DNA from: Ischnura elegans
Lineage: Eukaryota > Arthropoda > Insecta > Odonata > Coenagrionidae
DNA: 64,000 nucleotides
NCBI RefSeq assembly: GCF_921293095.1
Contig: NC_060252.1
Span: 38,812,881 to 38,876,880, forward strand
Direction of reading: 5' to 3'
Shown here: positions 1-11,760 of the stretch, one piece after another
How the letters are laid out: the number at the start of each line of letters is the position of its first letter
Numbering within the stretch: the first letter of the stretch is position 1
The notes under the pieces: generated by a model
Told to the model about the DNA's origin: nothing
Databases searched by the model: none
What the model saw: only the letters and a program-made list of their open reading frames with translations
Translations under genes and position numbers: made by a program

Positions 1-381
1 TGACTTTGAACTGGGACCATTTTCTATTTCCATTCTGAGTTTTAATAGAACAACAGTGTGTGAGGAACGTATGGCTGTTCGCTTAATATGAATCAGTAGA
101 GGATGTGCTGAGGAGTTTTTATTAAAGACTCTAATTTTAGAGCTCTAACTTCAATGATCAATTCTAATAGAGAAATGGAGAGTGAACTGGAGATACCAAA
201 GCAGTATTAAGTTACATATTTGGTAGAAAGGAATGTGGAATCTTATATATTACAACCAAGACATATTTATAGGTTTATTTATTCTTGTGTATGCATATGG
301 TAAAGTGGATCGTGAAAATTACTTAGTCTAAATCTGTATTCATTTAGAAAATGGGCATTGCTTGAAGAGATAGATGACTGA
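1..381. other. Intronic or intergenic sequence, no feature seen
   Basis: AT-rich sequence upstream of the first visible exon of the gene at 2820-7081. I see no convincing exon, RNA gene or transposon end here. It most likely belongs to an intron of that gene, whose 5' exons lie left of the window. Confidence 0.4.
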
Positions 382-2616
382 GGGTGCATCCATTAATTAC
401 TTGAGGGATTTAGAGGGGTGGGTCAAGGCAATTCTCACCCAATCTTATGTGGGGGAGAGGGGGATCCTGGCAAGTATCACGACATTTTTTTCCTCAAGAA
501 ACAGTGTAAAATTGTGATCTTAGTAATCTTTAATAATAGTTTTAACTAGAGATGGGTCGAATAGCAGATTTCTCGAACTCGAATATCGAATTTGAATATT
601 AAATCATTGCTCGAATATTCGAATACCTCGAATTTCGAATACCTTGAATACTAAACGATGAATGCGGGAATGTTTGATTCCGTTGCCTATGCAGCAGGAA
701 ACACAAGATAATGGGGAGTAAGTTTGATTTCCTTTAAAGGATTCGAACAGGAATTTAGCTGATTAATGGAATATTTTAATTTTATGGAAACAATTGGGCA
801 TATAGTTGATTCAACTAACATCTCTTTCAAATATTCTAAGGGGACACACCACCTCGCGAAAAATGATTGCATGCCGTCTCGGCATTTACACCGCTACGAT
901 GGATTTCTGTCTGATGTATACATTCTTATCTACCAAACGCCATTTCAGCAGTACGCCCATCTGATGCTCGGCCTCCTCATCCAACTTCTTATTTTCAACA
1001 GGTAGCTCGCTTTACCCCCACTCCTGCTGTCAAGTGCTAGCGGACAATCTGAGGCGTTTTGCAAAATACACGCGCTTCTCCACCGGATTTTCTTCAATTA
1101 TTTTCAGTCCATCTTTGGAAGTTCTCACGAGATAAGTAGATGAATTCGAATTGCTAGCAGGGAGAAACCAAATATCCTGAGAAAATATCCCTTCGTCTGT
1201 GGCTGTAACAATAGAGATTTATAGCGCAACTCATAAATTGTAACTTGCTATATGTTTTCGGAAAAAAATACCGCATGAACTTCCGAGAAGCTCTGCTGCT
1301 CATATCGAGTCTCGCCAGAATGCTAGGTCTCCGTTGTATTTTGACATTTATTTCCTCGTGTAAAATGCTTAAATAAAGTCAGAAATGCGTCGTGTTTGGT
1401 CTTATTCTTTTTTAAATTACGCGCACATTACTAATATTTCAATCCAATGAAGGTGTAATATCAATTGCCGAAAGTCATTGTTAGACACCTTTTTGGCTAA
1501 TAGGTGATTCTTGCAGCAGTTGACCTCCAGAAACTGGGAACTTTGAAGCAGGTAGGCTGAAAAAGGTCAGTGGGTGAGAAAAGGGGGGGGGGGGGTGCGA
1601 AACACGTTTCTATTGTTCTCGTGTAACTTGATATTTTTTTCGAAGCTAAGGTCTTCGTAATATGATCCCTGCCCGAGCTGTGACCTTTTTCTTTATTTCA
1701 AAGAAGAGAAGCCTCAGGGTGAATGGAGGGGGATAGCGGATCTTGGGAAATGCACTAATGTAACTATCCCACGGTACTCATGCCGCAGTTGACCTCCAGA
1801 AATGGGGAACTTCGAAGCAGGTAGCCAGAAAAAGGTCAGTGGGTGAGAAAAGGGGGGAGGGTGTGAAACACGCTTTTATTGTTCTCGTGTAACTTGATAT
1901 TTTTTTCGAAGCTAAGGTCTTCGTAATACGATCCCTGCGCAAGCTGGGACCTTATTTTTTATTTCGGAGAAGGGGAAAGGGGCAGAGTGGTTGAGGTGAG
2001 TGCTGAAGGGGGATAGCGGATCGTGGGAAATGCCCTAAGGTTGCTATCCCACGGCACTGAGGTTCTACTGGTGGGGGAAACCGGGGATTTTAGGATTTTT
2101 TCACCCAGTCATTTTCGGTTCCCCACGTCGAACTCTTTTCACTGCTCTAATCCGCGAATTTGATGTAGTTCGTCAACTTGCCTAAAACGACGCTGCATGC
2201 ACTAAACGACTAGAGTTCTTTACTATTTTCCAAGTCAACTACCAACGACAGTGTGCGACAGTGTATGGAGCGAAATTCAAAGTATTCTAAGTATTCGAGA
2301 GCGTACCTTTAGCATAATTATTCGAGACCTCGAATATCAAATACTTCCTAGTATTCGAGTATTCGCGGATACTATTCGCACATCTCTAGTTTTAACTGAT
2401 GTTAAATAAAAGTAATTTAAAAAATTGTTTGCTTTAATAAATCCATCACAATGAAGCATAGATTTGCATATGTATAATTACACTGAAAATATGAATTTTG
2501 AACAATCTCACGTGAGATTAGAGGGAGGTCGAGCCAAATCTCACAATATCTCTGTAAGAGGGGAATAGGGGGTCCAAAAATTGCCAAAATCACCTCCCGT
2601 AATTAAGGACGCCCCC
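382..2616. mobile_element. MITE with GGGTGCATCC ends, split by a hAT insertion
   Basis: The left end reads GGGTGCATCCATTAATTAC and the right end is its imperfect reverse complement, GTAATTAAGGACGCCCCC. Removing the hAT element at 547-2388 leaves a non-coding MITE of about 400 bp. A diverged second copy without the hAT lies near 50763-51020 and shares several internal blocks, which supports the reconstruction. I could not define a target-site duplication, so the superfamily is open. Confidence 0.6.
547..2388. mobile_element. Non-autonomous hAT element (family 1, copy 1)
   Basis: It starts TAGAGATGGG and ends CACATCTCTA, short terminal inverted repeats fitting the hAT 5'-YARNG pattern. It is flanked by a perfect 8-bp target-site duplication, GTTTTAAC, at 539-546 and 2389-2396. 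Both subterminal regions are dense in TCGAATA-like repeats (about 560-650 and 2280-2375), the usual layout of hAT transposase-binding sites. No transposase frame is visible. The interior holds a tandem duplication of about 270 bp (near 1513-1782 and 1783-2050). A longer relative lies at 38005-42082. Confidence 0.85.
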
Positions 2617-2819
2617 TCATGTGTACAAACTCACTAATTCATAATTACCTATTACAATTTCCCTGGCTACTGATTATGATCACACTCATGAATGGCTGCC
2701 ATATGATGCTAATTTATCTTTATGCATGATTTTTTGTAGCTGTGTTGGGAATTACTCGTGATGTTTTATCATTACCTGATCAAAAATTACTATGCACGTA
2801 CTATTTCATTATTTTACAG

Positions 2820-5800
2820 GCTTAAAGACGTTGGGGAAGAATTGTTGATCAGCATTGGGGAAGTTATAATTAAAGCCATTTCATCTTCTAATAATGTTGG
2901 GCCAAGCACCAGGAAAATTCCTGAAGACATTGAGGAAACAGATGAAGAGAGTATAGTGAGTAATATCTTTTAATACTGTAAAGTTGTTATCATATATGTA
3001 TCACCAAACCTTTCCCTCCAAAGCTAACAAGAATATTTAAGAGGTGTATTCCGAATTCCGGTTGGATGATATATGGCAAAATCAACATACACTTTTGGGA
3101 AATATTCTAGGTAGATAAACATTCAAATTGCATTTCTGAAATGGAAAGAATTTTGCTGAACACCAGGTGCCTTAAAAAGCCACGACATGTGTCAAATCTT
3201 TTGTTCACGCTGGGTTGAGCTGCTTCTGAAAAATCTTTGTGTGGTGGATCAAAAGCCACAATTAATGGATTCTTAAGCATTGCATGTAAAAAGTGACTTT
3301 GTAAGCAGTCACATGCGTGGGTAAATGTAATGGTGATGAAAATGATTTTTTCATGGTGAATTTCACCTAGGTGGTAATGGATTCTGATTTCTTTGAGAAA
3401 GGAAAGCACCCCAATGAAGAGAAGTAATGAAGGAAAATTCCTACTGTTTGCATTTCGGTAATCTTTTCCTTAGTCATTACAAAAATTGGCATGCTATGTA
3501 TGCATGTTGGTGGAGCTTGCATTATCACTTAAGTTGAGTATGTATCATTGTGCAGCCCTGGGATGTGGTACTGAATCTGATGTGGTACTGTGGTGCTATG
3601 TTTTGTGGTATGTGGTTTTTATTTTTTCATAACTGTTACCATCTATATCAGGAAGCCAATGCTGGAAGTGCCCATAGGGAAGAAGCGATTGGGGAAAGGG
3701 ATAAAATTGAAGCTGAAATGGAAGCATTACATGAGACCTGCTGTGATGAGGACTTAGCCGAGGCGGATCAGTCTCTCGGAAGTGGAGTTGGAGTGAATCC
3801 TGAAGCTACTGAATCAGCCAAGGAAGATGTACAATGTGATGAAGCTTGTGCTTTGCCCAAGGGGGATGAGGCAGAATCCTGTCCGTATGTGGCGGAAGAA
3901 GCCTTAATTATTCTTGATCAGCAGAGACTAGAGGGTGATCAAAGGCCAGGAGAATCACTCGTCATAGAGGTGGAAGAGTCCAACAATGCTGAATCATGCC
4001 ACAAGAATGAGGCCTTTTTAGAGGTGAGAGTTCCGTTGAGGTTGTGTAGACATTGGAATGTGTCAATACAAAAAAAAATACTGGGTTGCCTATATAGCAG
4101 GAAACACAGGATTTTGGCGATTAATTGTGATTTTCTTTAAAGGATTCATACCCCCTCATTCCATTAAAGCACCCCTCAAATACAAATTCCTGGCTATATG
4201 CTTGTGTATGCCTATTAGTTTTCCCTGTACTATCTCCTCATCTTGATTTACATCCCTTTTCCATAATTGGACTTCAACTGAATCTTTTTCAGTGCAATGG
4301 AAATAATGAAAATGATGACACATCAGTAGCAGAGGCATTGATTGATTCCATGAGTATTTCATCTGATGAAGTGAAAAATCCAGCAATTATTAAAGCAGAT
4401 GTAAGTACATATGTGCATGAGGCTTGGAGATTAATGATAGCATTTATAAGATCTTCCCTGCCAATAAGTCACATTAATAAAGGCAAGACCCCTGCAATGG
4501 TTCTTTAATTGAAGCCAATATTTGCTTTGCCTCAAAAGTGTATTAATCTCTAAGGCCTCCAAGATATATTGATTCTATTGCCCAAGACTGTATTCAGAAA
4601 AGTCTCTGTGGGGTTTGAGGGCAAAGAGCATTACCAGACCATATTTCCATAAAAATTTCTTGGGAAGTGAGCTTTCAACCAATAGACCCCCTTCCTCCCA
4701 ACCCACCCTCAGCTCTACATCCTTGACATGGCATTTAGTTCATGGAATCAGTACATCTTTCTCAGGTAATACAATTGCATTTACCTGGTACTCAAAAGAG
4801 TTTATTTTATCACAGGGCGAAAGTAGCATCATCTAAAATACTGCTTGAAAACTGACTTCTGATCTGTAACTGTAAATCATTTAGTATACAAATTCAGAAT
4901 GTGTTGGACCAAAGAAAGGCCCTTGTGGGACTCCCATTAAGACTCAGTACAAATCAGATTTGTATTTATTACTGTTATCTTGGATTTACATTTTGAGATC
5001 TATATTATAAAGAAAAGAGTCCAGCAAGTTCAAAATGACAGGTCTTAGACCAGCTGTCCTGGAAAAAGTCAAGATTCCTGAATTTGAATTATTGTATTGA
5101 AGTAACTTCTGATTCAGTTGCGCTGAAATAATCTGAACATCGAAGGAAGTTTATTAGTTTATATCTGTGTTTTCTCTATATTAATAGAAATTCATCCTTG
5201 CATTAACTATTTTTTCATTCAGCTTTGTATGGAAAATGTTATTGATTTTGGTGCTGGGACAATGGTAGCTCCACTTTGAACGCTGCTTTTCTCAAGAACG
5301 TTTAAATCTACTGCAAGTCTGGAAATAATGATAATAGCGGAGTTTTACGTAGCAGCAATTTTTAGAGCCTATAGCATAGATCAAAAACCATAATGTTTTT
5401 TACATAGCCAGATGAAATTTTTTTTATGCAATGATGAGTTTCTGATGGTATTGAGAAAATCTAGAAATTCATTTCCAGTATAATTAAGTGCAATCAATTG
5501 GATAGTTACAGAAACACAAAATTTCAAACTTGAGCATCTCGACTTTTTGCAAGGGCAATAAATTATAACATGTACATATTTAGTTGAAATAATGGAATGG
5601 TTGACTGTATCAGTTGATTAATAAAGCCAATAACAAGCCGTGGAATCTTTTTGTTGTCACCTAATATTTGGTTTTTGAATTTGATACATGATTGCACTGT
5701 GTCATATTATCTACAGGTGCATTTTATTGTTAGCTTATGTTACCGTGTTGGATATGTTTTTGAAAAGCAGCCAACTGGCTAACCCTGTGATGGTTACATT

Positions 5801-7081
5801 TCCTGGAGAAATGTTTGCATTGGATGGGTGAAATAATTGGAAAAGTTGTTTGAAATACCTAGAAGCAGAATATATTCAAGTTTTTTATGCCCTCCTAAGT
5901 TGGCAATAGATAAATGTATTTGTATTTTTTTCAGAAAATCATTTAATTTATGCTATAAAAAATAGTGATTTGAAAGTTGGGTTTTCGTATTTGATAATTT
6001 TTTCTGATTTTCTATTTTAATGCCACATTTTTGCCATTAAATGGAGTGCCTTATTTTTTAATATGTCATATGTGTCTTAATTAGTCTTAATATCTGCACT
6101 ATAAGATATTAATTTTCATATCTTTATGTCTGTATTGTTTGACTTTATTCATATATCTTCTGCTAATCTGTTATAGCCAAAATTGCCCATGCCTAATAAT
6201 GATTTGGCACATGTCAACAGCTGGGAAGATGAGGAAGAGGTTGCTATTGCAGCAGAAGAGGACATAAATAAGAATACTCAGGGTATGTTGAATTATTCCT
6301 GTTTGGGTTTGTCAATAAATCAATGGGTCAAGGGAGGAGATAAAGTTGCTTAAAAGTTGTAATCAGTTACAATTTTAAAAGTAAGTACATATGTAGTTAC
6401 TGTTACTTTCCAGAACAATTTGTTTAAATGCCACACAAGGCCTATGAACCACAATCGAATGAGGCTTGCTTAAAGACTTTGGTATTTTTGCAGGAAGGAA
6501 AATAACTGGCAAACTTGCTGCCATACTGGCATTTTTCAATTTCTTTGTACATCAATGTAAAAAGTTATATCTACTTTGTGGGTCAGAATGTTAAAATAGA
6601 TGAGCTGCTAAGCTGAATTTAGGGGAAGAATGTAGCTTTCATGAACTATGAAGAAGAACAAAAGAGACTTAGCACCTGGAAAATATTGACAGGTGTCCAG
6701 TACACCTCTCGTTTTGGTATATGCTTTTTGAACTACGTACTTGCACTAATAGCATATGTGCCAAAAAATAGTGATTACTTTCAGAAGGCGATGAGTATGT
6801 ATGTTATAGCTACATTATAAAAATGTGATGGTTACTTGATCAGTTACTCCCTTACTCTGGAAAGCATAGCATGAGGAAAGAAAAATAATGAAGGAAGGGT
6901 AAAAAATCCACCAAAAATTATTATGCACTATAAAATAACTATAATTCAAAAAGAAAAGTAATTTATATTAATATATTTAACCCTTTCAAGGAACTCTTGC
7001 ATAACATTTTAGCTCATACTTGTAGAATTAATACATGTTTCTCTCATTTTATCAATAGGTGATGCTGGTGGAAACTTCTGA
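2820..7081 (+). CDS. Unidentified gene, acidic C-terminal part (5' end outside window)
   Basis: Five exons join in one frame: 2820-2955, 3652-4023, 4293-4400, 6177-6282 and 7059-7081 (stop TGA 7079-7081). Every intron is GT-AG and phases agree at each join. The 248 visible residues begin with a short helical-looking, hydrophobic stretch (ELLISIGEVIIKAIS), then become low-complexity and rich in Glu and Asp, with several Cys residues in exon 3652-4023 and a final acidic patch, SWEDEEEVAIAAEED, before the tail GDAGGNF. I recognise no domain or family. The 5' exons must lie upstream, because the first visible exon opens on the last base of a codon after a good acceptor. The acidic tail would fit a nuclear or chaperone-like protein, but that is speculation. 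Exon structure is fairly secure; identity is unknown. Confidence 0.68.
4401..6176 (+). other. Intron of the unidentified acidic gene
   Basis: AT-rich intron of about 1.8 kb with donor GTAAGT at 4401 and acceptor TTATAG ending at 6176. I see no recognisable repeat or nested gene. Confidence 0.55.
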
Positions 7082-8124
7082 CACAGATGATGATGCCTGT
7101 ACATTTAACCTCTTGCCTCGAAGAGACCATTTCTCATTGCACTTACGCATTAGAAGACATCTCTCTAAAACTTGCATGAGTAAAGGTTGCTTCAAATGAT
7201 TGTACTCAAGTTCCTTTCAGTATTGGCTGCCATGAGCTAATAATATTACTTTCTCCCTAGTATCGAGTAATCCTAATTACATCAACATGCAAATTCTAAA
7301 TAATTAATATATAAGGTTATATGATAGATATTTTTGCATTTGCGCTGCTCCTAAATATGATTTTAACTTGAATTTAGAAGCAGGCATGCCCTGTAAATAC
7401 TACAAGTGGTTAAATTAGTGTGTTTTGTTTTGAGCTCAGGAAACACATGTGTGTATGGAATAGATTTTTAATGTTTTTGTCATTAGATATTCTTGCTTAT
7501 GTTTATATCTAATGACTTCTTCATTCAATTACTAATGTGATATTACTTAAAAAAGTACTTGAATAATTTTTGTTTATTATAGTTATATCAGGATGTAAAT
7601 TCCTGTCATTTTATGATCATCCAATAAATTATGCAAAGTTCATCCTCCATCTTTTACTCCTTCTCCTAACCTCAAATTAAACAAGTGTGGCGACACCTTC
7701 AGGTTGATCAATTGATAATCGGAGTAGTTTTGTAATTCTAAATAAAAACCATGAATCTAACGTTGTTAGGTATCCTCAGACAGTGGAATTGGGAATCACA
7801 TATGTACTAGAGGGTAAGTATTAGGAAAATGGAGTGAAGAAAAAAGTGGAAGAAGAGTGAAGAAAAAAGAGCCTAAGAACCCAGACCTCAAGGGAGACAT
7901 ATGGATGTATGTATTGGAAAATAAGGGAATAATGGGAAATAAAGATGGCAAGAGAGGTTTGGTTTAAAAGTCACTGCAGCAAAAGGAAGGAGAAGTACAT
8001 AGTCTTGATGTATGCCAAGGTAAGGTTATTGGGAGGTAAAGGGGAACAAGCAGTCATAAAAGGTTAAGGATGGATGGCAAGAGTGGGTAAAGGTCTGAAT
8101 ATGTGGAAAGAATAAGTGAAGGCT
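7082..8124 (+). other. Probable 3' UTR then intergenic sequence
   Basis: Sequence after the stop codon of the acidic gene. AATAAA at 7623-7628 is a candidate polyadenylation signal. From about 7800 the sequence is purine-rich and may be old LINE-derived material, but I cannot support a precise call. Confidence 0.4.
7623..7628 (+). terminator. Candidate poly(A) signal of the acidic gene
   Basis: AATAAA lies about 540 bp after the stop at 7079-7081, a plausible 3' UTR length. No transcript evidence is available. Confidence 0.4.
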
Positions 8125-8384
8125 CAGTGGCGTAGCCAGGAATTTCATTTGGGGGGTGGGGTCTAAAACCAGGGGGAAAATATTTGAAAAATAGGGTACT
8201 AAGTAATGGGTTTTAAACTAATTTCAACACTTTTCATAATCGAAAAAACTTCATTTGTTAAAAAAAATACTTTGTAAGTTCATAATTTTTTAATAATTTG
8301 TTTTCTTTTATTAAGGAAAATAATTGCTCCTTTATATTTCGGGGGGTTCGGCCCCCCCCCCCCCCCTCCCCGGCTATGCCACTG
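8125..8384. mobile_element. hAT MITE with CAGTGGCGTAGCC ends
   Basis: A 260-bp element that starts CAGTGGCGTAGCCAGG and ends CCCGGCTATGCCACTG, its imperfect inverted repeat. The 8-bp duplication TGAAGGCT flanks it at 8117-8124 and 8385-8392, which identifies a hAT-type insertion. G-runs at the left end face C-runs at the right end, as is common for this widespread MITE type. Confidence 0.85.
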
Positions 8385-8869
8385 TGAAGGCTTTTCATCA
8401 GGCACGTAGGCATAAATTCAATGCTTCAAGCGGTGCATGGGAAGTATGCGGGTTGCCTATAGTGAAGCTTTTGCCAATTACATGGAAAGCATATGTTTCA
8501 TTGAGTCATTTATATATTTTATTTGCGTAATGCTGAAATTTCAAGTCATCCCTTCAATATTGGCATACATTATGAAAGGTAACTAGTATATTAAAAAAAT
8601 GGAGAGTCAGATGATAGATTCCCCTTGGCTAGTGGTCTGCTCTGCAGATGTATTATGGATAGCCACCAAAAAGGAAAATATTTCAAGGGGGTTGAAGCTC
8701 CCAATGATAGCAGAAATATACCAGAAAGATTGAATGTTGAGAAGGAAAGAGCAGTAAATGAGAATGGCCTCAGAACAGGGATTAATATGCCAAAATAAAT
8801 AGGAGCCCTCCAGGTTTTGGAAGCAAGGAAAGCTTGGGAGTGTGGACATCATTGTTTGGGCTTCTAGAG

Positions 8870-9150
8870 TAATAAGGGAAGGCTATGAGTAGGTTTCTTG
8901 AAATCATTCACAGAATATATGAAGAGCACAATGATTTCAAGACGACAGTTATCATTTTAATAATAAGAAAAGAAGAAAGCCTGAGAACACTGAGAGGAAT
9001 GCAGGTGAGGGAAAAAGAATAACTGAGGATGCTGTAAGGATCACAGTGCAGGATATAAGGTAAGGCCACCCGTAGTCACCCTTGTTGTTTAATTTTTGTG
9101 CTGTGGAGATAGTAATTGAGGAATTGGATAATTAAGATTCATATGCTTAA
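8870..9150 (+). mobile_element. LINE reverse-transcriptase relic
   Basis: Broken frames on the + strand resemble the middle of a non-LTR reverse transcriptase. One stretch reads LEIIHRIYEEHNDFKTTVII, and near 9060-9130 another gives SPLLFNFCAVEIVIEEL, matching the conserved QGCPLSPLLFN block and what follows it. Stops and frame changes show that it is long dead. A C-terminal relic of the same kind follows at 11430-11760 and may derive from the same insertion. Confidence 0.6.
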
Positions 9151-11109
9151 CAAATTCAATGCACGACCGATTTTCTTGAACGTCATCAAATACAGCCTTT
9201 AAAATAAGAAAGAAAAATAGGGAGTTTTTTGTGCCATAACGTCCGTTCAAATACTGCTATTGACTAGCGGCGCACACGGGTCGAAAGACGGAAGCTTACT
9301 GAAAGTAATGCACATGATTGGAAGACTCGGAAGTGGATATTAGTTGCGTACGGAGGTGAAGAAAGGCCCCCGTCCGACCGGCAGAGCACGTCAATTGAGG
9401 TGCTCCGCGCTGAATGTGCTAAGTGAGCATATTGAAGTTTAAATCAGAGAAGTTCTTGGATGCCCTGGCATTGATTGGTTAGTCAGAAAATGGCTCAAAA
9501 ACTTGCCAACAATTGATTTCAGATGTGTAAGGGAGTGAGCAGTGTAACAGGAGGATTAATTATGAGAGGGTCAAAGTCATGCTCTTCTCTGTAGCTTTGA
9601 GAGCAAAGAATTTGAGGCTTCACACAAAATTAGACAGTGACTAACTTCAGAAGTTTGGTATAAAAGGTAGTTCAGCAAAATGGACAGTTTCAAAAGGAAG
9701 TGATGGTAGGCCTGTTGTTATTCAACTATTAGAAGATCACACGACTAGAAAATGGACCCACCACTTAAGGCATCAAGTATGGAATAGCAAATGGGGAAGC
9801 AAGCATTCATGAATAGGAAAGAGATGAAGAGTAAATCCTTATTCAACACTGCGTGCCTTCAAAACTTCCTTCCACACAATCCACGTAGAAAACACACATG
9901 GGCTTGAGAAGATACAGACTTACTAAAGAAATATAAATTTGGTAACTCTGAATTTTTTCCTGTCTTTGATTTCTATTATTATACACATACATTAGTACAT
10001 ATTACTATTGCCAATGTGTTTTGCTTTTGTCCTTGCAGTTGGCCTTCAGCCTCTGCAGGCAATTAATCAATAAAAAATTATAAAATCAAAAGAAAAAATG
10101 ATGAAATTTGCTAAAAGAAAACTGTACAAAACTGGCTACTAGAATGAAAACGACTAATAACCAACAAAAAATTAGTAAAATACAACAAAAGAATCGTTGA
10201 AACAAGAAAAAGAAAGTGTTTTTGCAATTTCATCTATTTTAGTCCAATCAAATCTTTCCTGACTTCCGATGTCAGTCAGGTTTATTCTTCCGAGTTTCTG
10301 TGAGCGTTGTACACACTCACTAGTAGCCTGTCTTTCTTGTTCTCCTTCACTAACACTGGAAAGGTTACACTGGTCCCTTTACACTTGCCGTGCCATTTGT
10401 TCCCTTAGTGCTAATTTATGCATCCTAAATTTTGCAGAAGGGTTGGTATAAAAACTCACCGGCAGCTGGCCCATAACCAGGGTATACATATAAGAAAATA
10501 CTTCAGGTGAGAATTAAAGGATCGTAGTTTGTCTTCTTACCAGCTCTTTAGGCCCCTCTTGTCTTTATGGCACTAACTTTTTCTTTCATGAATGGAACAA
10601 TTAGCTATCTACTCTTTTACCCCAGCTAGACCCTTCCTTGATTGTAGGTGGTTGCATTCCATTCCCTTTGGACACTAACCTGTCCTTCTATTATCCTATC
10701 AATGCACTCTGATGAATGGATGCGAGAAGTTAGATGTGAGGAAGTTACAACCAATGAGGGTAAATATCAACCAATTTCCAAGTTGTTCAGTATGAAACAG
10801 AAAATTACGACCTTACTTCAGATAATATTTGTCTTGTAGATTTTGGCTGATGAAATAATTTCATCTAATTATTCAAAATCAACTCATTCATCCCTTAGTG
10901 TGGGGTTCTCTCTTCCGGTCGTTGGGGAAAGGTTTAAGAGACGGTTACGAGTGTCTTTCACTTGCTATGCTCCTAATGGAAAAAAAGGCACCGATCTGCC
11001 ACACAAATTTTCCTGCTCATAGTGAAAGACTACTGGAGATCCTTAGCACAAATACTGGAGGAGACTAAGTTGATCCAATTACAGTCACTGAAATGTTATT
11101 AGTTTAAGG
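9151..11109. other. Intergenic, probably decayed repeats
   Basis: No gene seen. Scattered stretches may continue the flanking LINE relics, but none is clear enough to annotate. Confidence 0.35.
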
Positions 11110-11412
11110 CAAGGGTCTTAAATCTGCAGCCCACCAGCTAATTTCTCAGGGCCCCTAGAGACTAAAGAAAATATTGTATCATATCACGCTGTATAAAATA
11201 TGTATCAGTACACTAGTCAAAATTAAACAATATGAAAAATTGCATTGATTGATTGAACTTTTTAACCAATAAAGATTATTGCACTTTGAAATTATGCACA
11301 TTTTTTAAAAATTTTATTGGTGTGGTGGTAAAGTGACAAGGAGCATTGTGGCCCTCCGGATGATGTGAAATCAATTTTTGGCCCTTGCATTAAAAAGGTT
11401 GAAGACTCCCTG
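11110..11412. mobile_element. hAT MITE with CAAGGGTCTT ends
   Basis: A 303-bp element whose ends are CAAGGGTCTTAAATCTGCAG and, inverted, CAGGGAGTCTTCAACC. It is flanked by near-identical 8-bp duplications, GTTTAAGG at 11102-11109 and GTTTAAAG at 11413-11420, one mismatch apart. The end sequence resembles the common CAGGGGTCNNCAACC hAT MITE type. No coding capacity. Confidence 0.75.
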
Positions 11413-11429
11413 GTTTAAAGAAAAGGTTC

Positions 11430-11760
11430 ACTTCAAGCCAGATATGCAGTGTAGCCCTTCACAGGTCATAAATGTGGACACTGAAGAAAGAGGATGAGAA
11501 AAGACCTAATAGGCATAAGGTATGAGGGAGTGAAGAAGGATGGAGGTGAAATGGACAGAGAAAGAGAGAAGGCTCTGGATATAGTGGGGGAGGAAATAAA
11601 GAAAACTTTTAGGGAAAATAGGAAAAGGGTGTTATTAGACCATTTAATAAGGGATAGATGTTACTTACAAGTTAAAAATCATATTAGAGGGAAGGATGCT
11701 GTATGTATACCCAAGAAAGAGAGGGGAAGAGACCAAGGTTCATGGATACAATAGGAGAGT
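11430..11760 (+). mobile_element. LINE C-terminal relic
   Basis: An open frame at 11494-11754 looks like the end of a LINE polymerase protein: an acidic-basic helical stretch, VGEEIKKTFRENRKRVLLDH, then LIRD, a basic GKD segment and KKERGRDQGSWI. In intact relatives this region reads like VGE..LL..I..R...WLGHILR followed by a GRPR motif. It is interpreted as a decayed LINE fragment, not a host gene. It lies just after the MITE at 11110-11412, which may have inserted into the same LINE. Confidence 0.5.

Noticed and set aside
3550-3651. Open frame extending the acidic-gene exon upstream
   Set aside because: A good acceptor (TATATCAG) ends at 3651 and the upstream residues are hydrophobic and unlike the acidic protein; treated as intron.
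7060-7199. Longer open frame after the last acceptor of the acidic gene, starting GTGATGCTGGTGG
   Set aside because: Exon 6177-6282 ends one base past a codon, and its other two frames contain stops, so splicing enters the frame that stops at 7079-7081.
11494-11754. Open frame of 86 codons as a host gene
   Set aside because: Its pattern resembles the C-terminus of LINE polymerases and it sits among LINE and MITE remnants.
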